Source: Methylomonas fluvii
GTDB lineage: Bacteria > Pseudomonadota > Gammaproteobacteria > Methylococcales > Methylomonadaceae
Assembly: GCF_014850975.1 (NCBI RefSeq)
Contig: NZ_JACXST010000003.1
Span: forward strand, 1,426,001-1,490,000
Direction of reading: 5' to 3'
DNA length: 64,000 nt
Every line of letters starts with the position of its first letter. The stretch's first letter is position 1. Below are positions 39,622-48,492 of this stretch, piece by piece. Below the pieces are notes generated by a model. That model was not told the origin of the DNA. It saw only the letters and a list, made by a program, of their open reading frames with translations, and made no database searches. The position numbers and the translations under genes are program-made.

Positions 39622-40057
39622 ATCAACGCCGCTGTTCGATGTGTTGCTGGTGGAAGACGAACCCGCCGACGCCCATCTGGTGAAAATGAGTTTCAAGGAA
39701 AACCGGGTGCGTTGCAATTTACATCATGTCTGGGACGGTGTCGAAGCGCTGGCGTTTTTGCGGCGGCAAGGCGCCGACTATGCCGACGTGCCGCGCCCGG
39801 ATTTGATCTTGCTGGATCTGAATATGCCGCGCATGAACGGCCGCGAGCTTCTGGCTAAAATCAAGTCGGAACCGGACTTCTCCAGCATCCCGGCCATTGT
39901 CCTGACCACTTCCGATATTGAGCGCGACGTAGTGGCAACCTACCAACTTGGCGCCAGCAGTTACATCACCAAACCGGTGGATGTCGAACAATTTATCGCG
40001 GCTGTTCGGCAAATCGAAGGCTATTGGTTCAATGTCGTGCGCTTACCAAGCAAGTAA
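39611..40057 (+). CDS. single-domain response regulator (RcpA-like)
   Basis: A 148-residue receiver with VEDEPAD, phosphoacceptor LILLDLNMPRMNG, LTTSD and the lysine in ITKPVDV. It is the type often paired with phytochrome-like HisKA kinases. It overlaps the preceding kinase gene by 11 bases and probably relays phosphate from the two kinases to another target. Confidence 0.94.
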   Translation: MTDKSTPLFDVLLVEDEPADAHLVKMSFKENRVRCNLHHVWDGVEALAFLRRQGADYADVPRPDLILLDLNMPRMNGRELLAKIKSEPDFSSIPAIVLTTSDIERDVVATYQLGASSYITKPVDVEQFIAAVRQIEGYWFNVVRLPSK

Positions 40058-40062
40058 TCACT

Positions 40063-41727
40063 ATGACTGAAGCGACAAATTGCTGCGTTTTATTAATTGA
40101 AGACGAACCGGGCGATGCCAACCTGGTTCGGCAATATTTGCGTGCCTCGCCTAATCTGCGTTTCGAACTGATCTGGCGCGAAAATTTGGCGGATGGCGAA
40201 CAAATCATAGCCCAACAAAAGATCGATGTGGTCCTGGTGGATTTAAGCCTACCGGATTCGCGCGGCTTGGATACCGTCAGACGCATCCGCAAAGCGACCC
40301 GAGTGCTGCCGATTATCGTGCTGACCGGGCACGACGATACCGAATTTTCTCTAAAGGCTCTGGACTGCGGCGCGCAGGATTATCTGATCAAAACCAACAT
40401 TGATACCGACAGCCTGGTCAGGGCGATACGCTACGCGCTGACTCGGATCAGCTTGGAAAAACGGCTTCACGAGTCCGAACAACGGATGGGCATGGCCTTG
40501 CAGGGCGCCAATCTGGGTTTATGGGATTGGCATATTCCCAGCGGAAAGGTGATTTACAACGACCTCTGGGCCTCGATGCTGGGATACACGCTTGACGAAG
40601 TCGGATCCGATATAGACATATGGAAACGCTTGGTGCATCCGGATGATTGGCCGTTAGTCACAGCTTCTCTGGAACCGCATTTGCGCGGCGAAACCGACCT
40701 TTACTCTGTTGAACATCGCTTACTTCACAAGGATGGCCATTGGGTTTGGGTGCACGATACCGGCCGCGTGCTGGAGTGGGATTTTCATGGTCAACCGATA
40801 CGCGCGGTGGGTATCCATCAGGACATCAGCTTACGCAAGGCGTCGGAGTTGCGCGACCACTTACTGGTATCAGCCCTGGAAACGGTGGAACACGGTGTAG
40901 TGATTACCGACGTCAATGCTAATATCGAATGGGCCAATAAAGCCTTTGAAACACTGACCGGGTTTAGCCGCCACGAAGCTATCGGTATGCGGCCCAACGA
41001 ACTGGTCAAATCCGGCAAGCAAGACCCGGCCTTTTATCACAATTTATGGGACACCATACTGTCGGGAAACACCTGGCGCGGCGAAATCGTCAACCGGCGT
41101 AAAAATGGCGAACTGTATGACGAAGAGCTGGTAATTTCCCCGGTCACGGATCAGCAAGGCTGCATACGCCATTTCGTCGGCGTTAAGCAGGATGTCAGCG
41201 AACGTAAAAGGATGCAAACCGAACTGTGGGAATTGGCAACGACCGACGGCTTGACCGGTTTTTTAAATCGTCGGCACTTTATGGCCCGTCTGGAAAATGA
41301 ATTTGCCAGGGTAAAGCGCAATAATCACCGGGTAGCGGTATTAATGCTGGACCTGGATCATTTCAAGCAGATTAACGACGGTTACGGACACCCCACCGGC
41401 GACGCGATGTTGCAGCACTTTGCCGGCATTATGCGCGCGGAATTGCGTCAGATCGATGTGGTGGGCCGGATTGGCGGCGAGGAGTTCGCGATATTCATGC
41501 CTGAGACCGACGCCGAACCCGCCATGATCATTGCCGAACGTTTACGTAAGGTGCTGGCCGATACACCGTTGCTTATGGATAAGCATACAATTCCGATAAC
41601 CGTCAGTATCGGGATTGCCTTAATGCATGCCGATAGTGGTACGGCCGATTGCGTATTGACCAAGGCCGATAAAGCGCTATACACCGCTAAGGAAAATGGC
41701 CGGAACTGCGTGCGCGTCTGGCTTTAG
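40063..41727 (+). CDS. receiver-PAS-PAS-GGDEF diguanylate cyclase
   Basis: A 554-residue response regulator. The receiver (about 5-125) has VLVDLSLPDSRG and LIKTN, followed by two PAS domains (about 140-260 and 270-385). The GGDEF domain (about 395-552) has the active-site GGEEF and an RQID product-inhibition site five residues upstream, so cyclic-di-GMP synthesis with feedback control is expected. ATG 40063 lies just after the previous stop; an earlier TTG inside that gene is rejected. It is the last gene of the operon and its likely output. Confidence 0.94.
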   Translation: MTEATNCCVLLIEDEPGDANLVRQYLRASPNLRFELIWRENLADGEQIIAQQKIDVVLVDLSLPDSRGLDTVRRIRKATRVLPIIVLTGHDDTEFSLKALDCGAQDYLIKTNIDTDSLVRAIRYALTRISLEKRLHESEQRMGMALQGANLGLWDWHIPSGKVIYNDLWASMLGYTLDEVGSDIDIWKRLVHPDDWPLVTASLEPHLRGETDLYSVEHRLLHKDGHWVWVHDTGRVLEWDFHGQPIRAVGIHQDISLRKASELRDHLLVSALETVEHGVVITDVNANIEWANKAFETLTGFSRHEAIGMRPNELVKSGKQDPAFYHNLWDTILSGNTWRGEIVNRRKNGELYDEELVISPVTDQQGCIRHFVGVKQDVSERKRMQTELWELATTDGLTGFLNRRHFMARLENEFARVKRNNHRVAVLMLDLDHFKQINDGYGHPTGDAMLQHFAGIMRAELRQIDVVGRIGGEEFAIFMPETDAEPAMIIAERLRKVLADTPLLMDKHTIPITVSIGIALMHADSGTADCVLTKADKALYTAKENGRNCVRVWL

Positions 41728-41756
41728 CGGTCTAATGCCCAAACGGCAAAGCGCCT

Positions 41757-42170
41757 TTAAAGCGTGATTGGATAGAACACATTTGAAAAATCGACATAAA
41801 TTTCCACGCTAGCGCCGCGACGCCGATCCTGAATGCGTTTGTCGATAATATCCTGCGGCACCGGCAACCCAGTGCGGCGCCGGTCATTTTTGACGTCACG
41901 CTGCTTGTAAACTCGCACCAAAACCTCGCAGCCGTTAAACAACAGGCTATTCAGATTCTTGATAGCACGAATGCCGGCTTCATCCGAATTCACCGACACC
42001 AGGCCGTGATGCTCGAGCTGATTGCTGCGCTTGTCCCGAATCACCATCACGTCGACGGTGATTACTTGCTTGGCCTGTTCTATTAAATCTTCACTGACAG
42101 CCATCGCCACGTAAGAATACAATTCGTTGGGCCGGGTCGGTGCCGGGATATTCCGAAAAAAAAGCAGCAT
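41757..42170 (-). CDS. RRM-like putative RNA-binding protein
   Basis: A 137-residue protein that looks like an RNA-recognition motif: MLLFFRNIPAPTRPNELYSY matches the first strand and helix, and a GLVSVNSDEAGIRAIKNLNS block with NGCEVLVRVY the second half. An Arg/Lys-rich tail (DVKNDRRR, RIQDRRRG) could bind RNA. ATG 42170 was chosen over a TTG at 42206 because the motif begins there. It lies downstream of the carotenoid genes on the same strand. The family call is moderate. Confidence 0.6.
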   Translation of the reverse strand: MLLFFRNIPAPTRPNELYSYVAMAVSEDLIEQAKQVITVDVMVIRDKRSNQLEHHGLVSVNSDEAGIRAIKNLNSLLFNGCEVLVRVYKQRDVKNDRRRTGLPVPQDIIDKRIQDRRRGASVEIYVDFSNVFYPITL

Positions 42171-42256
42171 AAATCTAGCTAACAGTAGGCATAAGAAATA
42201 AGCCAAAAGCGCATAAATACAGCTCTTCCAGCCCGAATGCGTTTATACCGGGCTAA

Positions 42257-42338
42257 CCCCAGGCTATGCAAACGCCGCATAAGTGTAGGCTTAAATTTAA
42301 CCGGCTTATGCAAATCCGAATTTTTTGTCTGCCTGGGG
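42257..42338. other. nested inverted repeats downstream of crtN2-like gene
   Basis: CCCCAGGC at 42257 pairs with GCCTGGGG at 42331, and within it GCATAAG (42277) pairs with CTTATGC (42305). A further AGCCCG/CGGGCT pair lies just outside near 42230-42254. The structure fills the gap between the desaturase stop and the RRM-like gene and could end or process the carotenoid transcript. Confidence 0.4.
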
Positions 42339-43838
42339 CTAAACCTGCCCCAGGTCCGCCAAAATCTTATCCCGCACCAATTGCCCGGACAAGGTCACCA
42401 TCGGCATGCCGCCGCCCGGATTGACGCTACCGCCGACGAAATACAGATTGCTTAATTGCTTGCTGCGTTGCGGTGCCTTGAAGCCCAGGTTTTTCCAGCG
42501 ATCCGAAACCACTCCGTAAATCGAGCCTAAATTAGAATAATACTTGGCCTGAATATCCAGCGGCGTCCAGTATTCTTCGGTAACGATGTGTTGGCGTAAA
42601 TCGGTCAAACCCATGCGCTCCAATTTAACCAGCACCCGTTCGCGCAGCGCCCAATAATCGTCGGCGGTCAGCGGTTTGTCCGGGTTGATATGCGGGATGT
42701 GCGGCAGGATTTTAATGATCTCGCAACCGGCCGGCGCCTGACTGGGATCGGTTTTGCAGGGCGCGACTAGGTAAATCGTCGGATCGTCCGACAATTTGCC
42801 GCTATGAAATACCGCGTCGAAATGCTCGCGCGGATGATCGGAATAAAAGAAATTATGATGCGCCAACTGCGGATACAGCCGATTGACGCCCAAATGCAAC
42901 ACCAAGCCCGAACAGGTCGGCTCGAAGCGCTGCATCTTTTTCAATTCAGCCGGCGAGCTATTTAGCAGCTTATCCATAGCTGGAATCACTTCCATATTCG
43001 ACACCACGATGTCCGCAGCCAGCACTTCGCCGCCTTGCAGTTTAATGCCGGTAGCCTTACCGGCTTGGTATTGAATTTCCTCAACTTCGCTGTTTAAGCG
43101 GATGGTTACGCCCAACTCGATAGCCAGCTTTTCCATGGCCTGCGCCAAGCCGTACATGCCGCCTTTCACGTACCACAAGCCATATTCGTATTGAATGTAG
43201 GGCATCAAATTCATCAAAGCCGGCGAATCGTAAGGCGAAGAGCCGACGTATTTGATGAAATAATTCAGGATATCGATCAGTTTGGGATGGGAAATAAAGC
43301 GTTTCACGCCCTGATCCATCGAACGGAATACGTCGAAATTCAAGGCACGGATAGGGCCGTAAAACTTCAGCAATTCCCAGAAGGTATCCAGGCCCTTCGC
43401 GAAGTAGCCAGCCTCTGTTTCAGTACCCAGTTTTTTGGAATAGGCCATAAAGTTGGCAAACTCGGCAGCAGTATTTGGCCCCAGTTTGTCCAGCTCACGG
43501 CGCTGATTTTCCGGGTCTTCACATAAATCAATGTGCGTGCCGTCTTCGAAGAAATTGCGCCAGTGCGGTTCGACTTTTTCGATGCCGACATAATCGGCCA
43601 TGTTTTTACCGACTTTGCTAAATAAGGCCTCGAAGATATGCGGCATAGTCAGAATCGACGGTCCCAAATCGAAAGTGAAGCCATCCTTGGTCATGATGTT
43701 CAGTTTGCCGCCGACCTTGTCGTTCTTCTCGACCAATTCCACCGCAAAACCTTCGCTGGCTAAAGAAATCGCTGCGGATAAACCACCCAAACCGGCGCCG
43801 ATCACCACGACGCGTTTATTGTTATTGTTTTGCTTCAT
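42339..43838 (-). CDS. crtN2: CrtN2-like carotenoid oxidase/desaturase (C30 pathway)
   Basis: A 499-residue FAD-dependent phytoene-desaturase-family enzyme. It has the dinucleotide-binding VVVIGAGLGGLSAAISLA, GGKLN and the C-terminal YFVGGSVNPGGGMPMV motif. Its ATG shares one base with the aldehyde dehydrogenase stop, which indicates translational coupling. In Methylomonas the third gene of a crtN-ald-crtN2 set encodes the oxidase making 4,4'-diapolycopene dialdehyde; position supports that role. Sequence alone cannot separate oxidase from desaturase, so the symbol is by context. Confidence 0.78.
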   Translation of the reverse strand: MKQNNNNKRVVVIGAGLGGLSAAISLASEGFAVELVEKNDKVGGKLNIMTKDGFTFDLGPSILTMPHIFEALFSKVGKNMADYVGIEKVEPHWRNFFEDGTHIDLCEDPENQRRELDKLGPNTAAEFANFMAYSKKLGTETEAGYFAKGLDTFWELLKFYGPIRALNFDVFRSMDQGVKRFISHPKLIDILNYFIKYVGSSPYDSPALMNLMPYIQYEYGLWYVKGGMYGLAQAMEKLAIELGVTIRLNSEVEEIQYQAGKATGIKLQGGEVLAADIVVSNMEVIPAMDKLLNSSPAELKKMQRFEPTCSGLVLHLGVNRLYPQLAHHNFFYSDHPREHFDAVFHSGKLSDDPTIYLVAPCKTDPSQAPAGCEIIKILPHIPHINPDKPLTADDYWALRERVLVKLERMGLTDLRQHIVTEEYWTPLDIQAKYYSNLGSIYGVVSDRWKNLGFKAPQRSKQLSNLYFVGGSVNPGGGMPMVTLSGQLVRDKILADLGQV

Positions 43839-45430
43839 CAGTAGTCCCGTTTCCATGACAACAGTAATTTAAGATTTTGCCAGCGCTGGGTTAAATCGAA
43901 CGCTGAATATTCGCGAAAAGCTTGCAACGCTGGCCAGTTGCGTTTGATGCGTTGCCACAGCGAACCCTCGCCGTAGACAAAGTCCATATAGCCTTTGAAA
44001 TCCTGGTAGCGTTGCTCCGAATACGGAAACCAATTAGGTTCCTTGGGCAAATGGCTGCGACTGGTCATGCCGGCGACCGGATAGGTGAAATTGCGCAAAC
44101 CTTCCGCGCCGTGATAACGGCCAAAGCCGCTTTTTTTCACGCCGCCGAACGGCAGACCGGGATGGCCGATATTTTTGATAACGTCGTTGACCGCCCAATT
44201 GCCGACTTGCAGTTGGCCGGCGACCCGCTCGGCTTTGGCTATGTCCTGGCTCCAGATGCTGGCATTCAAACCAAACTCGCTATCGTTGGCCAGACCGATG
44301 GCGTCGGCTTCATCGCTGAAGGCCATCACCGGCAGCAAGGGACCGAAGCCTTCCTCACGCATTACCCGCATGCCGTGATGGACATTCCATAGCACGACGG
44401 GTTTAAGGTAATTACCCTGCCGCTCCAGCGGCCCGGAGGCTTGCGCGCCTTGGGCGATGGCGTCCTGGTAATGCGCCTCGACAAGTGCAATTTGCCTCTC
44501 GCTGGTCATCGCGCCCAAGTCGCCGTGCGGGCCGTGGCCGACTTGCAATTGCCCGACGCCTTGCAGCAACAAGCTTAAAAATTCGTCGTGACAATCCTGC
44601 TGCACATACAAGCGCTCCACCGAAACGCAGACCTGGCCGCTGTTGCAATACGCGCCGTACAAGGCTGCATCGGCCGCGCGTTGCAATGCCGCGTCGTTGA
44701 ATACCAGCATCGGGTCCTTGCCGCCCAATTCCAGCAACACCGGAATCGGGTGTTGCGCGGCTCGCTGCATGACGGCTTTACCGCTATTCAGGCCACCGGT
44801 AAAAAACACCAAATCCGGACCAGCATCGATCAGTTGCGCACCCGTTTCGCCGTCGCCGATCAACCACGGCACCAAGCCTCCTGGTAAATCCAGTTGCTTG
44901 AATAAATCGAAAATCAGCTGCCCAACCGGCAAGCTTAATTCGGAGGGTTTCAGGATCACCGCATTGCCGGCAAACAAGGCCGTCAACATCGGCCCGACCG
45001 ACAGTTGAAACGGATAATTCCACGGCGAAATCACCGCCACCACGCCGTAGGGCCGCCGCTCGATGCCGGCAGTGGCGCCGGGAAAGGCAAAGGGTGATGT
45101 GGGAATGCCTTGATAGCACAGGATATTGGCGGCGTGCTTTTGGTAATAGCGGGCCAAATCCAAAACCGGGTAAATCTCACCCAACAGGGCTTCGGTGCGG
45201 ACTTTACCGGTGGTCAGGCTGATTAGCTCGCAAATCGAGTCGAGCTCGGCCATTAATAAAGGCACCAGCTTGGCTAGAGTTTTCGCCCTTTCGGCTACCG
45301 GTCGCCTGCCCCAGATTTGCGCCGCAGCACGCGCAGCAAGCATCTGCTGCTGAATCGCCTGAGCATCGCTAACCGGAAAGTCGCCCAGCACCCGGCCATC
45401 GACCGGCGAAACGGCCTGCATCGTCGCCAC
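43838..45430 (-). CDS. ald: aldehyde dehydrogenase of the C30 carotenoid cluster
   Basis: A 530-residue NAD(P)-dependent aldehyde dehydrogenase with SPWNYPFQLSVGP, the catalytic glutamate in LLELGGKDPM and the catalytic cysteine in NSGQVCVSVERL. It lies between the two CrtN-like genes with almost no gaps. In Methylomonas the equivalent enzyme is believed to oxidise diapocarotene aldehydes to the carboxylic acids. The same role is inferred here. Confidence 0.88.
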   Translation of the reverse strand: MATMQAVSPVDGRVLGDFPVSDAQAIQQQMLAARAAAQIWGRRPVAERAKTLAKLVPLLMAELDSICELISLTTGKVRTEALLGEIYPVLDLARYYQKHAANILCYQGIPTSPFAFPGATAGIERRPYGVVAVISPWNYPFQLSVGPMLTALFAGNAVILKPSELSLPVGQLIFDLFKQLDLPGGLVPWLIGDGETGAQLIDAGPDLVFFTGGLNSGKAVMQRAAQHPIPVLLELGGKDPMLVFNDAALQRAADAALYGAYCNSGQVCVSVERLYVQQDCHDEFLSLLLQGVGQLQVGHGPHGDLGAMTSERQIALVEAHYQDAIAQGAQASGPLERQGNYLKPVVLWNVHHGMRVMREEGFGPLLPVMAFSDEADAIGLANDSEFGLNASIWSQDIAKAERVAGQLQVGNWAVNDVIKNIGHPGLPFGGVKKSGFGRYHGAEGLRNFTYPVAGMTSRSHLPKEPNWFPYSEQRYQDFKGYMDFVYGEGSLWQRIKRNWPALQAFREYSAFDLTQRWQNLKLLLSWKRDY

Positions 45431-45433
45431 CGC

Positions 45434-46969
45434 TTAGCCCTTGGCTTTTTTCAGCCAGGCGCTTTGTTGAATTTCCTTGAACTGCACCCGGTGTTTGCGG
45501 GAAATCAGATTCGAGGAAATCCGCGCCGACTCGTAAATAGTCGGCAAACCGCTACCCGGATGGGTGCCGCCGCCGACCAGATAACAATTATCCAGTTCTT
45601 CGAAGCGGTTATGCGGCCGCCAGTACAGCATCTGGCTGAACTTGTGCGACAGGCTGAACGTCGCGCCTTTATAAACGTGTTCATCGCTTTCCCAGGTGCC
45701 GGGAGTGATGATTTTTTCGCATTCGATATGCTCACGAAGATCGCTCAAACCCAGACGCGCGCCCAGCGTATCCAGCACTTGCTCGCGCACATCGGCGCAA
45801 TGGGCTTGCCAATCAACGCCACTATCGTTATTCGGCATCGGCACCAGCACGTATAAGGCCGACTTACCGGCCGGCGCCAGGCTGGCATCGCTGACCGAGG
45901 CGTTTTGCACGTAAAACGAGAAGTCCTCGGTCAAGGTTTTGTTGCTGAAGATGTTGCGGATGTTGGTGCGGTAATCTTTGGCAAATACGATGGTGTGATG
46001 CGGCAAATCGTATAGTTTGTCCAGGCCCAAATAGAGCATGAAGGTCGAGCAGGAATACTCGCGCTTTTGTAATTCCTGATGATCGTATTTGCGCAAGGTG
46101 CCGGGTTCCAGCAAATGCGTCATAGCGTGGGCAAAATCGGCATTGACGATCACTTCGTCGCCGCGCACTTCCTCGCCGTTTTGCAACCTCACGCCCTTGG
46201 TCGCGCCGTCTTCAACGATCAACGAGGCGATTTCGGCATTCAGATGAATCTCGCCGCCGGACTCGGTCACCACTTGCGCCATCGCCGTCGCAATCTTATT
46301 CAAACCGCCGGCCACATGGTAAATGCCATATTCATGCTCAAGGTACGGCAACATCGTAAACAAAGCCGGGCACTCCCACGGCGACATGCCCAGATACTTG
46401 GATTGAAAGCAAAACGCCAGGCGCATTTTTTCCTTATCGAAATATTGGCCCAGGTTGTTGAACACGCTTTTTGGAAACGCCAGCCAGGGCAAAGCCTTGA
46501 TCAAATCCAGCGAGAAGAACGAAGACCAATTCGAGTAATCGCGGGTAATGCACGGGTACAAACGATTGAAGCGGCTGCGTTCGTTGTCCATGAAACGTTC
46601 GTAGCCGGCGCTGCCTTCGTCGAAAACCCGTTCCAATTCGGCGCGCATGTTTTCCCGGTCCGAAAACACATTAATCTCGCGGTCGTCATACAACAGCCGG
46701 TACATCGGACTCAGCGGCATAAACTGCATATAGTCTTCGCTGCGCCGGCCGCACAACTCAAACATTTCGTCCAAAACGCCCTTCATCAATAAAAAGGTCG
46801 GGCCGGTATCGAAGGTAAAGCCATCCATCGTGATAGCCCGATTGCGGCCGCCGACGTTGGGATGTTTGTCAAAAATGGAAACTTTAAAGCCGCGATGGCT
46901 GAGTAACATGCCGGCGCACAAGCCGCCGGGGCCGGCGCCAACGATGATGATATGTTTTGAATCTGCCAT
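45434..46969 (-). CDS. crtN: diapophytoene desaturase-like CrtN
   Basis: A 511-residue FAD enzyme of the phytoene desaturase family: IIIVGAGPGGLCAGMLLSHRG, GGRNRAI, FDTGPTFLLM and the C-terminal YLVGGGTHPGSGLP. As the first gene of the cluster it is the best candidate for desaturation of 4,4'-diapophytoene to diapolycopene. ATG 46969 matches the family start; a longer frame from 47077 is rejected. No crtM or squalene-synthase-like gene is in the window, so the C30 precursor must be made elsewhere. Confidence 0.82.
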   Translation of the reverse strand: MADSKHIIIVGAGPGGLCAGMLLSHRGFKVSIFDKHPNVGGRNRAITMDGFTFDTGPTFLLMKGVLDEMFELCGRRSEDYMQFMPLSPMYRLLYDDREINVFSDRENMRAELERVFDEGSAGYERFMDNERSRFNRLYPCITRDYSNWSSFFSLDLIKALPWLAFPKSVFNNLGQYFDKEKMRLAFCFQSKYLGMSPWECPALFTMLPYLEHEYGIYHVAGGLNKIATAMAQVVTESGGEIHLNAEIASLIVEDGATKGVRLQNGEEVRGDEVIVNADFAHAMTHLLEPGTLRKYDHQELQKREYSCSTFMLYLGLDKLYDLPHHTIVFAKDYRTNIRNIFSNKTLTEDFSFYVQNASVSDASLAPAGKSALYVLVPMPNNDSGVDWQAHCADVREQVLDTLGARLGLSDLREHIECEKIITPGTWESDEHVYKGATFSLSHKFSQMLYWRPHNRFEELDNCYLVGGGTHPGSGLPTIYESARISSNLISRKHRVQFKEIQQSAWLKKAKG

Positions 46970-47284
46970 GATATGAGATGAGCGGTGCTTGCCGAGTCGT
47001 TTTATAAAAGCGCTAATGTAACAGCAAAATGTCAAAAAGCGACCTATTCGCCAACACCAAAGTAAAACCACCCGCACCCGCAGACCCTACGCAAGCCCGA
47101 AAAACCCGATTTAACCTAAGGTTGGAGCCACAGAGAATTCAACAGCGATTCAGTGGATGGTCTTTGAATCGCCGGTTATTGATTTGAGCCCAAAAAAACG
47201 AGAAAGCTTATTCTCGCCACTAAAAGTGGATCGATTGGCGGAAGTTTTGCGCGATATTCGTGCGAGCGCGGCATAATAGGCAGT
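46970..47284. other. 315-base divergent region, carotenoid cluster / RIO kinase
   Basis: This holds the promoters of two divergent units. A short hairpin (CGAGAA / TTCTCG) lies near 47198-47216. A CATAAT-like -10 sits a few bases before the RIO kinase start, but no matching -35 is convincing. No gene was found. Confidence 0.35.
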
Positions 47285-48130
47285 ATGAAAACACCGAAAA
47301 GACTTGAACCCCTAATCGATAGCGGCCTGATCGACGAGGTCATAGGCTCGCTGAAGAGCGGCAAGGAAGCAGCCGTGTATGTGGTGCGTTGCGGCGCGGA
47401 AATCTGCTGCGCCAAGGTTTATAAAGAAGCCGACCAGCGTAGCTTTAAAAAAAGCGTGCTTTACCAGGAAGGCCGCAAAGTGCGCAATAGCCGCCGCGCC
47501 CGCGCGATGGAAAAAGGCAGTAGCTATGGCCGTAAAGAACAGGAATCGGCTTGGCAAAACGCCGAGGTGACGGCTTTATATCGCCTGGCGGATGCCGGCG
47601 TCAGAGTGCCGAAACCCTATAATTTCATTGACGGCGTCCTGTTGATGGAATTGGTCGCCGATGCCGACGGCCACCCGGCGCCTAGACTGAACGATCTGGA
47701 AATGCCGGCAGAGCTGGCCCGCGAATACCATGCCTTTCTGATCGGCCAGATCGTGCGCATGCTTTGTGATGGTCTGGTGCATGGCGATTTGTCGGAATAC
47801 AACGTACTGGTCGGCAGTGACGGTCCGGTGATTATCGATTTACCGCAAGCGGTGGACGCGGCCGGCAATAACAATGCCCGCGCAATGCTGGAGCGCGACG
47901 TTGCCAATATGGCCGCCTACTTCGGCCAGTTCGCGCCGGAATTGTTGACAACTAATTTTGGTAAGGAAATGTGGAAGCTGTATCAAAGCGGCGATTTGCA
48001 TCCGGAAACCAACCTAACCGGACATTTCGAAGACAGTAATAAACCAGCCGATCTGCGTAGCGTGATCCGTGAGATAGACGCCGCTCGCGAAGACAACGAA
48101 GCCAAGCAGCGTTTTCTACAAACCCCATAG
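47285..48130 (+). CDS. RIO-type serine/threonine kinase
   Basis: A 281-residue protein of the RIO1-like family. The ATP-binding glycine-poor loop SGKEAAVY, the lysine in CAKVYK, the catalytic LVHGDLSEYNVLV and the metal-binding IIDLPQAV are all visible, so it is probably active. RIO kinases act in ribosome maturation in eukaryotes and archaea; the bacterial role is not well defined. A strong terminator follows 12 bases after the stop. Confidence 0.93.
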   Translation: MKTPKRLEPLIDSGLIDEVIGSLKSGKEAAVYVVRCGAEICCAKVYKEADQRSFKKSVLYQEGRKVRNSRRARAMEKGSSYGRKEQESAWQNAEVTALYRLADAGVRVPKPYNFIDGVLLMELVADADGHPAPRLNDLEMPAELAREYHAFLIGQIVRMLCDGLVHGDLSEYNVLVGSDGPVIIDLPQAVDAAGNNNARAMLERDVANMAAYFGQFAPELLTTNFGKEMWKLYQSGDLHPETNLTGHFEDSNKPADLRSVIREIDAAREDNEAKQRFLQTP

Positions 48131-48141
48131 CCCCTGAAAAA

Positions 48142-48170
48142 GAAAAAGCCGGTGTTACCCGGCTTTTTCT
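48142..48170 (+). terminator. Rho-independent terminator after RIO kinase
   Basis: A stem AAAAAGCCGG / CCGGCTTTTT with a short loop, with A- and T-runs on either side, lies between the convergent RIO kinase gene and the 56-aa ORF. It should act in both directions. Confidence 0.85.
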
Positions 48171-48194
48171 TACTGCTTGGCACCGCTAACGCTA

Positions 48195-48365
48195 TCAGGC
48201 ATAGGTGTCGATTTTGCTGCCTATTCTTGCATCATTATCGCCATCTGTGTCTTTCACAACCGCTTGCACGGGCGGCGTTGCTGCTTGCTGATTGGCTGCG
48301 GGCTGTTTCGCTTGGTTGGTGATAGGGAAATACGGTGATGAACCTACTCCCGATACGGATGACAT
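48195..48365 (-). CDS. 56-aa hypothetical protein
   Basis: This gene is short but well supported: ATG 48365 is preceded by a near-ideal GAGGAGATAT ribosome site, and the stop lies just ahead of a bidirectional terminator. The product starts MSSVSGVGSSPYFPIT, has a Gln/Ala/Pro-rich middle and ends with VKDTDGDNDARIGSKIDTYA. The acidic DxDGDND segment resembles a calcium-binding dockerin/EF-like loop. I do not recognise a family. It lies downstream of the IorAB-type genes but is separated from them by a hairpin. Confidence 0.7.
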   Translation of the reverse strand: MSSVSGVGSSPYFPITNQAKQPAANQQAATPPVQAVVKDTDGDNDARIGSKIDTYA

Positions 48366-48452
48366 GATATATCTCCTCTTGATTGAATAGTACCCGCCAT
48401 GTTTCGGCTGGCATCCGGTTATCGACCGGTTTTACCAAAGCTTTAAACGGGC

Positions 48453-48477
48453 GCGGCGAGCTAATTCAGCTCACCGC
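48453..48477 (-). terminator. hairpin after the molybdenum hydroxylase operon
   Basis: An 11-base stem (GCGGTGAGCT / AGCTCGCCGC on the minus strand, one G-U pair) with an AATT-type loop lies 15 bases beyond the large-subunit stop. Only a short T-run follows, so strength is uncertain. Confidence 0.45.
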
Positions 48478-48492
48478 CATACACATAACTTA

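Noticed and set aside
46079..46792. 237-codon plus-strand frame opposite crtN
   Set aside because: Antisense shadow of a clear FAD-dependent desaturase gene.
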